Shown here piece after piece: positions 32,362 to 40,998 of a stretch of 45,546 nucleotides of DNA. The notes under the pieces were generated by a model. It was given only the letters and a program-made list of their open reading frames with translations, had not been told where the DNA came from and did not search any database. How positions within the stretch are numbered: position 1 is the stretch's first letter; each line of letters starts with the position of its first letter. The stretch is from Burkholderiales bacterium (lineage in GTDB: Bacteria > Pseudomonadota > Gammaproteobacteria > Burkholderiales > SG8-41), in the NCBI GenBank assembly GCA_020854035.1, contig JADZGE010000110.1, positions 1 through 45,546 of the forward strand, in the 5' to 3' direction. Both the position numbers and the translations under genes were made by a program.

Positions 32362-33318
32362 TCAGCCGCCTGCGGCAGGCGCAGGCGCGTGCGCCGCCTC
32401 GGCAAGTGGTTTGGGCAGAGGGAAAACGACCCTCTCGGCGGTGCCGGAAAGTTCCTCGACGCTCTCCGCGCCGAGACCACGCAAAGTCTCGACCACCTTC
32501 CTCACCAGCACTTCCGGGGCCGACGCCCCCGCCGTTACGCCGATCACGCGCGCGCCCGCCAGCCATTCGGCCTTGAGCTCCGATGCCGCATCCACCATGT
32601 ACGATCTCACGCCCTGCTGGTGCGCGACCTCGCGCAGCCGATTCGAGTTGGAACTGTTCGGCGAGCCCACGACGATCACCACGTCGCAGCGCTGCGCCAG
32701 CGCCTTCACGGCGTCCTGCCGGTTCTGGGTGGCGTAGCAGATATCGTCGCGCCGGGGACCGACGATGTCGGGAAAGCGCTCCTTCAGCCGCTCGACGATG
32801 CCGCGGGCGTCGTCCACCGACAGCGTCGTCTGCGTGACGAACGCCAGATTGTCCGGATCGCGCACCGCAAGCCGGGCCACGTCCTCCACGCTCTCGACCA
32901 GATACATTCCGCCCGAGCCCTGGCCCATGGTGCCCTCGACCTCGGGATGCCCGGCGTGGCCGATCATGATGACCTCGCGACCCTGCTCGCGCATTTTCGC
33001 CACCTCGACGTGGACCTTGGTGACGAGAGGACAGGTGGCGTCGAACACGTTCAGCTTCAGTGCCTGCGCGCGCTGGCGCACCGCCTGCGACACGCCGTGA
33101 GCGCTGAAAATCACGGTGGCGCCCGCGGGGATCTCGACGAGATCCTCGACGAAGACCGCGCCCTTGCGCCGCAGGTCGTCGACCACGAACTTGTTGTGCA
33201 CGACCTCGTGCCGGACGTAAATCGGCGCGCCGTGTATCGCGAGCGCCCGCTCGACGATCTCGATCGCGCGATCGACGCCGGCGCAGAATCCGCGCGGATT
33301 GGCGAGGAGAACCTTCAC
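32362..33318 (-). CDS. ispH: 4-hydroxy-3-methylbut-2-enyl diphosphate reductase
   Basis: The last enzyme of the MEP isoprenoid pathway, an iron-sulfur protein making IPP and DMAPP. The 318-residue protein has the three cluster cysteines Cys12, Cys96 and Cys194, and active-site residues His124 and Glu126 in HAGHPEVEG. The start is GTG at 33318, directly fitting the LLANPRGFCAGVDRA beginning of the family. A perfect TATAAT (33325-33330) lies six bases before it with no ribosome binding site, implying a leaderless transcript in addition to any read-through from lspA, 57 nt upstream. Confidence 0.96.
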   Translation of the reverse strand: MKVLLANPRGFCAGVDRAIEIVERALAIHGAPIYVRHEVVHNKFVVDDLRRKGAVFVEDLVEIPAGATVIFSAHGVSQAVRQRAQALKLNVFDATCPLVTKVHVEVAKMREQGREVIMIGHAGHPEVEGTMGQGSGGMYLVESVEDVARLAVRDPDNLAFVTQTTLSVDDARGIVERLKERFPDIVGPRRDDICYATQNRQDAVKALAQRCDVVIVVGSPNSSNSNRLREVAHQQGVRSYMVDAASELKAEWLAGARVIGVTAGASAPEVLVRKVVETLRGLGAESVEELSGTAERVVFPLPKPLAEAAHAPAPAAGG

Positions 33319-33324
33319 CGGTGA

Positions 33325-33330
33325 ATTATA
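33325..33330 (-). promoter_or_regulatory. -10 box TATAAT for ispH
   Basis: A consensus -10 hexamer, the only AT-rich patch between lspA and ispH, ends six bases before the GTG start codon. The -35 region is GC-rich and does not match. Confidence 0.5.
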
Positions 33331-33375
33331 ACGCCGCCGCCGGGCGCGACCCTCGGACCGCCGCAGCGACTGCCG

Positions 33376-33894
33376 TCACCGGTTCTCGCCATGCCGCCGC
33401 GTGGTCGCGCCGCTTCCGCCGCTCCCGCCCGCCGGGCGCTGCCGCAGGGCATCCCATGCAAGCAGCACCGCGCCGCAGAATATGGACGAATCGGCGACGT
33501 TGAAGGCGGGCCAGTGGTAGCCCAGCGCGTGAAAGTCGAGAAAATCGACAACCGCGCCGGTAAGGATCCTGTCGATGACGTTGCCGATCGCGCCGCCGAG
33601 CACGAGCGTGAGGGCGGCCGCGAAACGGCGCTCTTCCGGGTGCCTGGCGAGCAGCCAGACGATCCACGCGGATGCCGCGAGCGCGATCACGATGAAGAGC
33701 GCCCGCTGCCACCCCGCCTGATCCGAGAGGAAGCTGAAGGCCGCGCCCGTGTTGAACACCAGCGTCAGGTTGAAAAAGGGCGCTATCACCACGGCCTCGC
33801 CTGGCGAGAGCGCGAGCCGCGCGAGATATTTCGTGAACTGGTCGAGCACCACGACGAGAGCCGCCAGCGCGAGCCAGTAGCGGGCGCTCTTCAC
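33376..33894 (-). CDS. lspA: Lipoprotein signal peptidase (signal peptidase II)
   Basis: A 172-residue inner-membrane aspartyl protease that cleaves prolipoprotein signal peptides. Four transmembrane segments are visible (about 6-22, 61-82, 92-110, 134-150). The signature blocks are VFNTGAAFSFL, GGAIGNVIDR, VVDFLDF with catalytic Asp117, and FNVADSSI with catalytic Asp135. The Gly/Ser-rich 20-residue C-terminal tail is longer than usual. It lies 36 nt after ileS, the common ileS-lspA arrangement. Confidence 0.96.
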   Translation of the reverse strand: MKSARYWLALAALVVVLDQFTKYLARLALSPGEAVVIAPFFNLTLVFNTGAAFSFLSDQAGWQRALFIVIALAASAWIVWLLARHPEERRFAAALTLVLGGAIGNVIDRILTGAVVDFLDFHALGYHWPAFNVADSSIFCGAVLLAWDALRQRPAGGSGGSGATTRRHGENR

Positions 33895-33930
33895 GACCCG
33901 CGCGGCCGGCGCACGGCCTCGGCCGCAGCG

Positions 33931-36744
33931 CTACGCATGCACGCGCGGCTCACCGGTGCCATAGAGATTCGAGACGCACCGGCCGCACAATCCCGCATGC
34001 TCCGGCATGCCCCCAACGTCAGCGCGGTAGTGCCAGCACCGCTCGCACTTGGCATGGGCGCTGGGAGAGACCTCGACTTCCAGCGGCATCGCGTCGCGTT
34101 CGTGCACGCTCGCGCGCGAGGTGATGAAGACGAATCTGAGATCCTCGCCGAGTCGCGTCAACGACGCCAGCAGCGGCCCGCAAGCGTGGATATCCAGCTC
34201 GGCCTGCAGCGACGAGCCGATCTGTCCCGCCACCCGCCTCTCCTCGATCTTCTTGTTCGCGAGCTCGCGGGCACCGCGCAGGTTCCGCCAGTCCTCGATC
34301 GCGCCCCGATCGAGGTGCGATTCCGGCAGCGCGTACCATTCCTGTTCGAAGATGCACCCCCCCGGGTCGCGATTGAATGCTTCCCACGCCTCCTGCGCGG
34401 TGAAGCTCAGTACCGGTGACATCAGCCGCAGCAGGGCGTTGGTGATGTGCCACAACGCGTTCTGCGCCGAGCGACGCGCTGCCGACTCGCGCGGCGTCGT
34501 GTAAAGGCGGTCTTTGAGTATGTCGAGGTAGAACCCGCCGAGATCCTCCGAGCAGAACCTGACGAACTTCTGCACGGCGAGGTGAAACTCGTAGCCGTCG
34601 TAGTGGCGCACCAGCTCATCCTGGAGCGCGCGGGCGAGTTCGAGCGCGTAGCGGTCGAGTTCCACCCATTCCGTGACCGGGAGCCGGTGACGGGCGATCT
34701 CGAAGTCGCCGAGGTTCGCGAGTAGGAAGCGCAGCGTGTTGCGGATCCGGCGGTAGGACTCGACCACCCGCTTCAGGATCTCCTTCGAGATCGAAAGCTC
34801 GCCCGAATAGTCGGTTGCCGCCACCCACAGCCGCAGGATGTCGGCGCCGAGTTCGCCCGCGACCTCCTGCGGCCCGATGACGTTGCCCCGCGACTTGCTC
34901 ATCTTGTGGCCGCCGCCGTCGACCACGAAGCCGTGGGTGAGCAGCGCGCGGTAGGGCGGCGTGCCGTCCATCATGGAGGCGACGAGCAGCGACGAGTGGA
35001 ACCAGCCCCGGTGCTGGTCGGAACCCTCCAGGTAGAGATCGGCCGGGAACCCGCCCTGCGCCCGGTGCGAGCCGCGCAGCACCGTGTAGTGGGTGCAGCC
35101 GGAATCGAACCAGACATCGAGCGTGTCCCTCACCTTCTCGTAGCGCCCGGCGTCCTCCCCCAGCAGCTCCGCCGCGTCGAGATCCTGCCACGCTTCGATG
35201 CCGCTCTTCTCGACACGCCGCGCGACTTCTTCCAGCAGCTCGAGCGTCCGCGGGTGCGCTTCGCCCGTCTCCCTGTGAATGAAGAAAGGCATCGGCACGC
35301 CCCACTGCCGCTGGCGCGAGAGCGTCCAGTCCGGACGGTTCGCGATCATGCCGCGGAGCCGCGCCTGCCCCCACGCTGGGAAGAACCGTGTCGCGTCGAC
35401 TCCGCGCAGCGCGCTCGCGCGGAGCGGCTCGGCGGGCCGCACGCCCGAGTACCCCGGCACCTCCTCCATGCCCGCGAACCATTGCACGGTGGCGCGCAGG
35501 ATGATCGGCGTCTTGTGGCGCCAGCAGTGCATGTAGCTGTGCACGAAGTTCGAATCCTGCGCGAACAGCGCACCGCGCTCCCGCAGCGCTTTCACGATCG
35601 CGGGATTCGCCTTCCAGATCATCATCGCGCCGAAAAGTGGCAGGCCGGGCGCGAACTTTCCGTCGCCCTGCACCGGCGTGAGGATCTCGTCGTCCTTCAT
35701 CCCGTAGCGGCGGCTCGAATGGAAGTCCTCCACGCCGTACGCCGGCGCCGTGTGCACGATGCCCGTCCCGGTATCGAGCGCGACGTACTCGCCCAGGTAA
35801 ACCGGCGCGAGCCGATCGTAGAACGGATGCCGGAAGCGCAGCCCCTCCAGAGCCTTGCCCGCGCGGCGCGCGATCACCTCTCCCGGTCCGAGCCGGTAGC
35901 GGGCGAGGCAGGCTTCGCGCAGCTCGGAAGCGAGGACGAGCAACCCGCGCGCGGTGCGCACCAGGTCATAATCGTGATCCGGATGCAGGGTCAGGGCCTG
36001 GTTGCCGGGCAGCGTCCACGGCGTCGTCGTCCAGATCACCGCCCAGACCGGGCCTGCGGGGAATTCGCGCAGCCCGAACGCCCGCGCGAGCCGCTCCGGG
36101 TCCTCCGCCGGGAAGCCGACGTCGATCGCGGAATCCTTGCGGTCCTCGTACTCGACCTCGGCCTCGGCGAGTGCCGAGCCGCAGTCGAAGCACCAGTTCA
36201 CGGGCTTCAGGCCCCGGTAGACGTAGCCCTTGCGAAGGAGCACGCCGAGCGCGCGAATCTCGTCGGCCTCGTTGCCGAAGTCCATGGTGAGATACGGATT
36301 GTCCCAGTCCCCGAGCACGCCCAGCCGGATGAAGTCCTTCTTCTGCCTCTCGACCTGCTGGGCCGCGTAGGCACGGCACAGCCTCTGCGTCTCGGCGGTC
36401 GGCAGGTTCTTGCCGTGCTGCTTCTCGATCTGCACCTCGATCGGCATGCCGTGGCAGTCCCAGCCCGGCACGTAGGGCGCGTCGTAGCCCGACAGCGTCC
36501 GGCTCTTGACGATGATGTCCTTCAGTATCTTGTTGACCGCGTGCCCGATGTGGATGTCGCCGTTCGCGTAGGGCGGCCCGTCGTGAAGGATGAACCGCGG
36601 CCTGCCCTCGCGCGCCCTGCGGATGCGCTCGTAGAAGCGTTGCTCGCGCCAGCGTTCGAGCATGAGCGGCTCGCGCCTGGCGAGGTCGCCGCGCATGGGA
36701 AAAGAAGTATCGGGAAGGTTCAGCGTCTTCTTGTAATCGGTCAT
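33931..36744 (-). CDS. ileS: Isoleucyl-tRNA synthetase
   Basis: A 937-residue class I synthetase of normal bacterial length. HIGH is at 65-68, KMSKS at 614-618, the CP1 editing domain lies between them, and a C-terminal zinc ribbon uses Cys900, Cys903, Cys920 and Cys923. The ATG at 36744 overlaps the ribF stop (ATGA), so it is coupled to ribF. No T-box is present, as expected in proteobacteria. Confidence 0.97.
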   Translation of the reverse strand: MTDYKKTLNLPDTSFPMRGDLARREPLMLERWREQRFYERIRRAREGRPRFILHDGPPYANGDIHIGHAVNKILKDIIVKSRTLSGYDAPYVPGWDCHGMPIEVQIEKQHGKNLPTAETQRLCRAYAAQQVERQKKDFIRLGVLGDWDNPYLTMDFGNEADEIRALGVLLRKGYVYRGLKPVNWCFDCGSALAEAEVEYEDRKDSAIDVGFPAEDPERLARAFGLREFPAGPVWAVIWTTTPWTLPGNQALTLHPDHDYDLVRTARGLLVLASELREACLARYRLGPGEVIARRAGKALEGLRFRHPFYDRLAPVYLGEYVALDTGTGIVHTAPAYGVEDFHSSRRYGMKDDEILTPVQGDGKFAPGLPLFGAMMIWKANPAIVKALRERGALFAQDSNFVHSYMHCWRHKTPIILRATVQWFAGMEEVPGYSGVRPAEPLRASALRGVDATRFFPAWGQARLRGMIANRPDWTLSRQRQWGVPMPFFIHRETGEAHPRTLELLEEVARRVEKSGIEAWQDLDAAELLGEDAGRYEKVRDTLDVWFDSGCTHYTVLRGSHRAQGGFPADLYLEGSDQHRGWFHSSLLVASMMDGTPPYRALLTHGFVVDGGGHKMSKSRGNVIGPQEVAGELGADILRLWVAATDYSGELSISKEILKRVVESYRRIRNTLRFLLANLGDFEIARHRLPVTEWVELDRYALELARALQDELVRHYDGYEFHLAVQKFVRFCSEDLGGFYLDILKDRLYTTPRESAARRSAQNALWHITNALLRLMSPVLSFTAQEAWEAFNRDPGGCIFEQEWYALPESHLDRGAIEDWRNLRGARELANKKIEERRVAGQIGSSLQAELDIHACGPLLASLTRLGEDLRFVFITSRASVHERDAMPLEVEVSPSAHAKCERCWHYRADVGGMPEHAGLCGRCVSNLYGTGEPRVHA

Positions 36745-37697
36745 CTTGCCGCCGTTCGCTGCGTCTCCGCCCGCCTGCGGCGGAAGTAGTCCTTCGCGTG
36801 TTCCACGTCGAGGGCGATCTGCCGGGTGAGCGTCGCGAGGTCGGCGTACTTCTCCTCGTCGCGCAGCTTCTTCAGGAACTCGACGCGCACGTGGCGCCCG
36901 TAGATGCTCGCCGCGAAGTCCGGCACGTGCACCTCGAGCACCGGCGCACCCTGCTCCTTCACCGTCGGGCGCACGCCGAGGCTTGCGACGGCGGGCAGGG
37001 GCGCTTGCGCGGCACCGGAGAGCGTCACCGCGAAAATGCCCGTGAGCGGCGGGCGATTGTGTTTCATTTGCACGTTCGCGGTCGGAAATCCCAGCTTGCG
37101 GCCGAGCCCGTCCCCGCGCACGACGCGACCACTGATGGAATAGGACCGGCCGGCAAGCCGGCGCGCCCGGTCGAGTTCCCCCGCGGCGAGCGCCTCCCGC
37201 AGCGCCGTGCTGGAGACACGCTCCCCCTCGAGGGTGACGCTCGGGAGAGCCGCGACCTCGAATCCCCAGCGCGGCGCGTGCTGGCGCAGCATCGCGAGGC
37301 TGCCCGCCCGCCGCGCGCCGAATCGGAAATCATCGCCGACGAGCACCCAGCGCGCCGCCAGGCCGCGCGCGATGATCCGCTCGACGAACTCCTCGGCGGT
37401 GGTCTGCGCGAAGCGGTAGTTGAAGCGGCAGATGTGCACGCGGTCGACGCCGAATCGCGCAAGGAGCTCCACCTTCTCCCGCAGCGAGGTAAGCCGCGTG
37501 GGCGCCTTGTCGGGCGCGAAGAACTCGCGCGGATGCGGCTCGAAAGTGAGCACGCATGCGGCCGCCCCGAGCCGGTCGGCCGCGCGCCGCAGTTCCGCCA
37601 GCATGGCCTGATGCCCGACGTGGACGCCGTCGAAGTTGCCGATGGTAAGCGCAGCCGGGGTAGCCGCGGCGGCAGGCATGCCGCGCGTAACACGCAT
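36741..37697 (-). CDS. ribF: Bifunctional riboflavin kinase/FAD synthetase
   Basis: A 318-residue enzyme making FMN and FAD. The adenylyltransferase domain (about 15-165) has GNFDGVHVGHQ (20-30) and the VGDDFRFG block; the flavokinase domain (about 185-305) has the GRKLGFPTANV motif (199-209) and LEVHVPDF. It is the first gene of the ribF-ileS-lspA-ispH run. The ATG at 37697 has no clear ribosome binding site; ATG at 37679 is an alternative. A promoter is seen upstream at 37720-37749. Confidence 0.95.
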   Translation of the reverse strand: MRVTRGMPAAAATPAALTIGNFDGVHVGHQAMLAELRRAADRLGAAACVLTFEPHPREFFAPDKAPTRLTSLREKVELLARFGVDRVHICRFNYRFAQTTAEEFVERIIARGLAARWVLVGDDFRFGARRAGSLAMLRQHAPRWGFEVAALPSVTLEGERVSSTALREALAAGELDRARRLAGRSYSISGRVVRGDGLGRKLGFPTANVQMKHNRPPLTGIFAVTLSGAAQAPLPAVASLGVRPTVKEQGAPVLEVHVPDFAASIYGRHVRVEFLKKLRDEEKYADLATLTRQIALDVEHAKDYFRRRRAETQRTAAR

Positions 37698-37719
37698 GGG
37701 ACGAAGCCTAAAAGCTTGA

Positions 37720-37749
37720 ATTCTAGCGTGTTTTGTCCGGACCGGTCCA
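37720..37749 (-). promoter_or_regulatory. Promoter of the ribF-ileS-lspA operon
   Basis: -10 TAGAAT (37720-37725) and -35 TGGACC (37744-37749, four of six) with an 18-nt spacer. The -35 overlaps a 10-bp palindrome GGACCGGTCC (37739-37748). The predicted leader is about 16 nt. The rest of the 298-nt gap up to 37995 contains nothing else I can identify. Confidence 0.5.
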
Positions 37750-37995
37750 CCAGGTCGGGGCCGCGCACGCGGCGTCGTGCGCGAATGCAGTCGCGCTGCG
37801 AGGCGGCTCTGCCCGTGGGGCGGCGGCGGCGAGGAGCGCCGCGCGGGACGCTTCCGCGGCGCTCACGCCCATGCAAATCGCTGCCGTACCGGCGCGCACG
37901 ACCGCTTGCGCCCGGTCGCCCGGCGTTTCGCCCTTGCCGATGCGGGGCGTGACGAGAGCGATCCCGCGCGAGCGTCCGCGAAGAGCGCTCTCCGC

Positions 37996-38538
37996 TCAGC
38001 GCGCGGGCCCGGCCCGTGCCGTCGCTGGCGCGCGGCCGGACAGGAGTTCCGATACGAGCGCCACGACGTGCTCGTTCGACCAGTCGATCTCCCCCGTCAC
38101 CGTGTATCGTATGCCGCCGTCGCGCGCGATCAGGAACGAGGCGGGCAGTATCCGCACCTTCCACTCCTTCGTCGCCCGCGCACCCGGGTCCATGAGCACC
38201 GGGAAATCCAGCGGCACCTCGGCGAGAAACTTCCGTACGCGCGACTCGGGCTCATCGAGATTGACCGCCAGCACGGCGAAGGGACGGCCCGCGAGCTTCT
38301 TCCGCAGGCGCGTGATCGAGGGCATCTCCTCGCGGCACGGTCCGCACCATGTCGCCCAGAAGTTCAGGAGCACCACCCGGCCGCGGTAGTCCGCCAGCCG
38401 ATGCAGGCGCCCGTCGAGATCCTTCAATCGCAGCGGGGGAACCGGTCCGCCGCCCCACGGCTGCAGCCCGCCGGGGGCTTGCGCCGACATGACGGGAGCG
38501 GGCAGCCACAACGCCAGCACGAGAGCGATCACGCGCAT
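37996..38538 (-). CDS. TlpA/ResA-type periplasmic thiol-disulfide oxidoreductase
   Basis: A 180-residue exported thioredoxin-like protein. A signal peptide or anchor covers 1-19; the thioredoxin fold begins near residue 33 and has the active site WCGPC (64-68), the conserved ILPASFLI cis-proline block and the family insertion after the active site. The start codon is one base after the murJ stop on the same strand, indicating coupling. A role in cytochrome c maturation or periplasmic redox balance is likely; the link to murJ is only positional. Confidence 0.88.
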   Translation of the reverse strand: MRVIALVLALWLPAPVMSAQAPGGLQPWGGGPVPPLRLKDLDGRLHRLADYRGRVVLLNFWATWCGPCREEMPSITRLRKKLAGRPFAVLAVNLDEPESRVRKFLAEVPLDFPVLMDPGARATKEWKVRILPASFLIARDGGIRYTVTGEIDWSNEHVVALVSELLSGRAPATARAGPAR

Positions 38539-38539
38539 C

Positions 38540-40072
38540 TCAGACCCGTTTCGAGAAATCCGCCAACCGGAAACCGAGCAGCCACAGCGCGCCGAAATAC
38601 GCCGCCGCGCCGAGCCCGACCACGCCCGCGAGCCGCGCCACCCGGACGGCGGCGCCCGCGGCGATCCACTCGGCCGAAACGCCGCCCGCCGCCCACAGCA
38701 CCACGCACATCGCGTACACCGCGATCGTCAGCCGGAAAAAGAACACGGCCCAGCCGGGCCGCGGGACGTAGATACCGCGACGCCTCAGCTCCCGGTAGAG
38801 CAGCGCCGCGTTAAGGCAGGCGCCCAGCCCGATCGCGAGAGCGAGCCCGGCGTGAGCGAGTGGCCAGATGAAGATGAAGTTCATCGCCTGCGTCGCAACG
38901 AGCGCCGTGATCGCCATCCTGACGGGCGTGCGGATGTCCTGCTGCGCGTAGAAGCCGGGTGCCAGCACCTTGACGACGATCAACCCGACGAGTCCGACGC
39001 TGTAGGCCACGACCGCGCTGCGCGTCGCCATCACGTCCGCCGCGGTGAACGCTCCGTAGTGGAACAACGTCGCGACGAGCGGCACGGCGAGCAGTGCCAG
39101 CGCGGCCGCGGCGGGGGCCGCGAGGAGGAACGTGAGCCGCAGCCCCCAGTCGAGCAGCCTCGAGTAATCCTCCGTCGCGCGCGCCGCATGATACTTCGAC
39201 AGGCTCGGCAGAAGCACGGTGCCGAGCGCCGCGCCGAGCAGCCCGGCCGGGAACTCCATCAGGCGGTCGGCGTAATAGAGCCAGGAGACGCTGCCGGAAA
39301 CGAGGAACGAGGCGAAGATCACGTTGATGAGGAGACTCACCTGGGTGATCGACACCCCGAGCACCGCGGGCGCCATCTGGCGGATCACCCGGCGCACCGC
39401 CTCGTCGCGGAAGGCGAGGCGCGGGCGGGGCAGGAGCCCGAGCCGCGCGAGAAACGGGACCTGGAACGCGAGTTGCGCCGCGCCTCCGGCGAAAACCGCC
39501 CACGCCAGCGCCGCGACCGGGGGGTCGAAGTACGGCGCGAGCCACAGCGCGAAGGCGATGAACGAGACGTTGAGCAGCACCGGCGTGAACGCGGGCACCC
39601 AGAAACGACTGTAGGTGTTGAGCACGCCCCCCGCGAGCGCCGTCAGCGATATGAAGAAGATGTACGGGAACGTCACGCGGAGGAGTTCGACCGTCAGCCG
39701 GAACTTCTCGGGCGTGACGGTGAACCCGGGCGCGCTCGCGTAGATGACGAGCGGGGCGGCGAGCACGCCCGCGGCGGTGACCGCCGCGAGGGCGACGGCG
39801 AGCGCCCCGGCGACGTGGTCCACGAGCAGCCTCGTTTCCGCCTGCCCCCGCCGCTCCTTGAACTCGGCGAGTATCGGCACGAACGCCTGCGAGAACGCGC
39901 CCTCGGCGAACAGGCGCCGCAGGAGATTCGGTATCTTGAAGGCGACGAAGAAGGCGTCGGTGAGCGCTCCCGCGCCGAACACCCGGGCGATGACGAGGTC
40001 GCGGACGAATCCCAGGATGCGCGAGAGCAGCGTCATGCCGCTCACCGTCGCAAGGGCATTCAGGAGACTCAT
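38540..40072 (-). CDS. murJ: Lipid II flippase MurJ (MviN)
   Basis: A 510-residue polytopic membrane protein of the MOP superfamily with about fourteen transmembrane segments. The N-terminal SGMTLLSRILGFVRDLVIARVFGAGALTDAFFVAFKIPNLLRRLFAEGAFSQAFVP block is diagnostic and includes the conserved Arg residues needed for lipid II transport. The ATG at 40072 fits the family; GTG at 40099 would add nine residues. The gene is divergent from rpsT across a 98-nt gap, the usual arrangement in proteobacteria, and is followed one base later by the TlpA-like gene. Confidence 0.95.
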   Translation of the reverse strand: MSLLNALATVSGMTLLSRILGFVRDLVIARVFGAGALTDAFFVAFKIPNLLRRLFAEGAFSQAFVPILAEFKERRGQAETRLLVDHVAGALAVALAAVTAAGVLAAPLVIYASAPGFTVTPEKFRLTVELLRVTFPYIFFISLTALAGGVLNTYSRFWVPAFTPVLLNVSFIAFALWLAPYFDPPVAALAWAVFAGGAAQLAFQVPFLARLGLLPRPRLAFRDEAVRRVIRQMAPAVLGVSITQVSLLINVIFASFLVSGSVSWLYYADRLMEFPAGLLGAALGTVLLPSLSKYHAARATEDYSRLLDWGLRLTFLLAAPAAAALALLAVPLVATLFHYGAFTAADVMATRSAVVAYSVGLVGLIVVKVLAPGFYAQQDIRTPVRMAITALVATQAMNFIFIWPLAHAGLALAIGLGACLNAALLYRELRRRGIYVPRPGWAVFFFRLTIAVYAMCVVLWAAGGVSAEWIAAGAAVRVARLAGVVGLGAAAYFGALWLLGFRLADFSKRV

Positions 40073-40102
40073 CCGGCCGCGGGAAACCGCCCCTCGCACG
40101 CC

Positions 40103-40131
40103 TTGCGCAAACTCCGGAATCTCCGTATCAT
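40103..40131 (+). promoter_or_regulatory. rpsT promoter
   Basis: -10 TATCAT (40126-40131, five of six) and a weak -35 TTGCGC (40103-40108) with a 17-nt spacer, giving a leader of about 33 nt. Confidence 0.5.
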
Positions 40132-40163
40132 GGCGGCCTTTTTCCGAACCGATTCCGGAGTTT
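40109..40163. repeat. 12-bp perfect inverted repeat in the rpsT promoter and leader
   Basis: Arm 1 (40109-40120, AAACTCCGGAAT) lies in the promoter spacer; arm 2 (40152-40163) is its exact reverse complement and covers the GGAG ribosome binding site of rpsT. The arms are 31 nt apart around the -10 box. It could bind a protein or, if a transcript starts upstream, sequester the ribosome binding site. Confidence 0.6.
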
Positions 40164-40170
40164 ACAGCAC

Positions 40171-40434
40171 ATGGCGAACATTGCCTCGGCCCGCAAGCGG
40201 GCGCGCCAGTCCGAGAAGCGCCGCCGTCACAATGCCGCGCTAAGATCCGAGTTGCGCACCGCCATCCGCAATACCCGGAAAGCCATTGCCGCGGGCGACA
40301 AGCAGGCGGCGCTCACCGTGTTCCGGCGTTCGCAAGGGGTGATCGACGCCATCGCCGACAAGAAGATCATCCACAAGAACACGGCGTCGCGGCACAAGAG
40401 CCGGCTCGCGGCGCGCATCAAGGCCATGGCATAG
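40171..40434 (+). CDS. rpsT: 30S ribosomal protein S20
   Basis: An 87-residue basic, all-helical protein that binds 16S rRNA. The start MANIASARKRARQSEKRRRHNAALRSELRT and the KKIIHKNTASRHKSRLAARIKAM end are canonical for S20. A GGAG site lies about ten bases before the ATG. Single-gene transcription unit, divergent from murJ and convergent with the DUF3579 gene. Confidence 0.97.
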   Translation: MANIASARKRARQSEKRRRHNAALRSELRTAIRNTRKAIAAGDKQAALTVFRRSQGVIDAIADKKIIHKNTASRHKSRLAARIKAMA

Positions 40435-40498
40435 GGCGCGCGGCCGTCGAGAAGGATCGAAGCGGGTAGAACGCGGCGGTACGCTCCGGGTCGTTCCG

Positions 40499-40834
40499 CT
40501 ACCCGGCCGGCGGGGCTGCCGCGGGCGACTCGGCCGCGAGGTCCTCCGGGCGCTTCTGCCTGCGGCCCGGTCGAAGCTTCAGTTCGTTGTCGCGCGCAAA
40601 CTCGAGCAGGAAGCGGAACGCGGCCGGGTCGGTCTCCTCCAGCTTGACGTCCACCACCACGCAGCGCACGCCCGCCGCGATGATGGGCTTGAGAAACGGC
40701 GAGTAGGAGAGCTGCCGGTCCTCGCCGAAGACGGACATCATCCCGCACAGCCGCTCCGCCCAGTCGCCCGGCCGGAACGGCAGGCCCGACTCCGTGATGC
40801 CCTGTATGACGATTTCGGGAGAGCCCGCGAACAT
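40499..40834 (-). CDS. DUF3579 family protein
   Basis: A 111-residue soluble protein matching the betaproteobacterial DUF3579 pattern as I remember it: EIVIQGITESGLPFRPGDWAERLCGMMSVFG, then LSYSPFLKPIIAAGVRCVVVDVKLEETDPAAFRFLLEFARDNEL. Function is unknown; it is often beside arginine or pilus genes. The ATG at 40834 has no ribosome binding site and lies ten bases after a TATATT box, so the mRNA may be leaderless. The gap to argD (164 nt) is a divergent promoter region. Confidence 0.85.
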   Translation of the reverse strand: MFAGSPEIVIQGITESGLPFRPGDWAERLCGMMSVFGEDRQLSYSPFLKPIIAAGVRCVVVDVKLEETDPAAFRFLLEFARDNELKLRPGRRQKRPEDLAAESPAAAPPAG

Positions 40835-40844
40835 GGCTCGCGAC

Positions 40845-40850
40845 AATATA
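40845..40850 (-). promoter_or_regulatory. -10 box TATATT for the DUF3579 gene
   Basis: TATATT, within a TGGTATATATT stretch that also resembles an extended -10, ends ten bases before the ATG. The -35 region is GC-rich. Confidence 0.45.
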
Positions 40851-40998
40851 TACCAAGCCCCCGCCTTCGCGGCGGCAGCGGGTGCGGGCGGCCCGCTTGC
40901 GCCCCTGGGGCCGTTGAGACAGAATGGCCGGGACGATCGACACGGCGGCCGCGTGCCGCCGTGCGCATTTTGAGGGGTGTCTTTCGGGAGCCTCGAGC

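Noticed and set aside
34906..36789. Plus-strand open frame of 627 codons antisense to ileS
   Set aside because: It mirrors ileS codon structure, has shadow-type composition and no family signature.
37698..37995. Possible small gene or RNA between ribF and the TlpA-like gene
   Set aside because: Apart from the ribF promoter I see no start with ribosome binding site, no conserved motif and no long stem-loop.
38489..40243. Plus-strand open frame of 584 codons opposite murJ
   Set aside because: Extremely Arg/Glu-rich shadow sequence; murJ on the other strand is canonical and membrane-protein-like.
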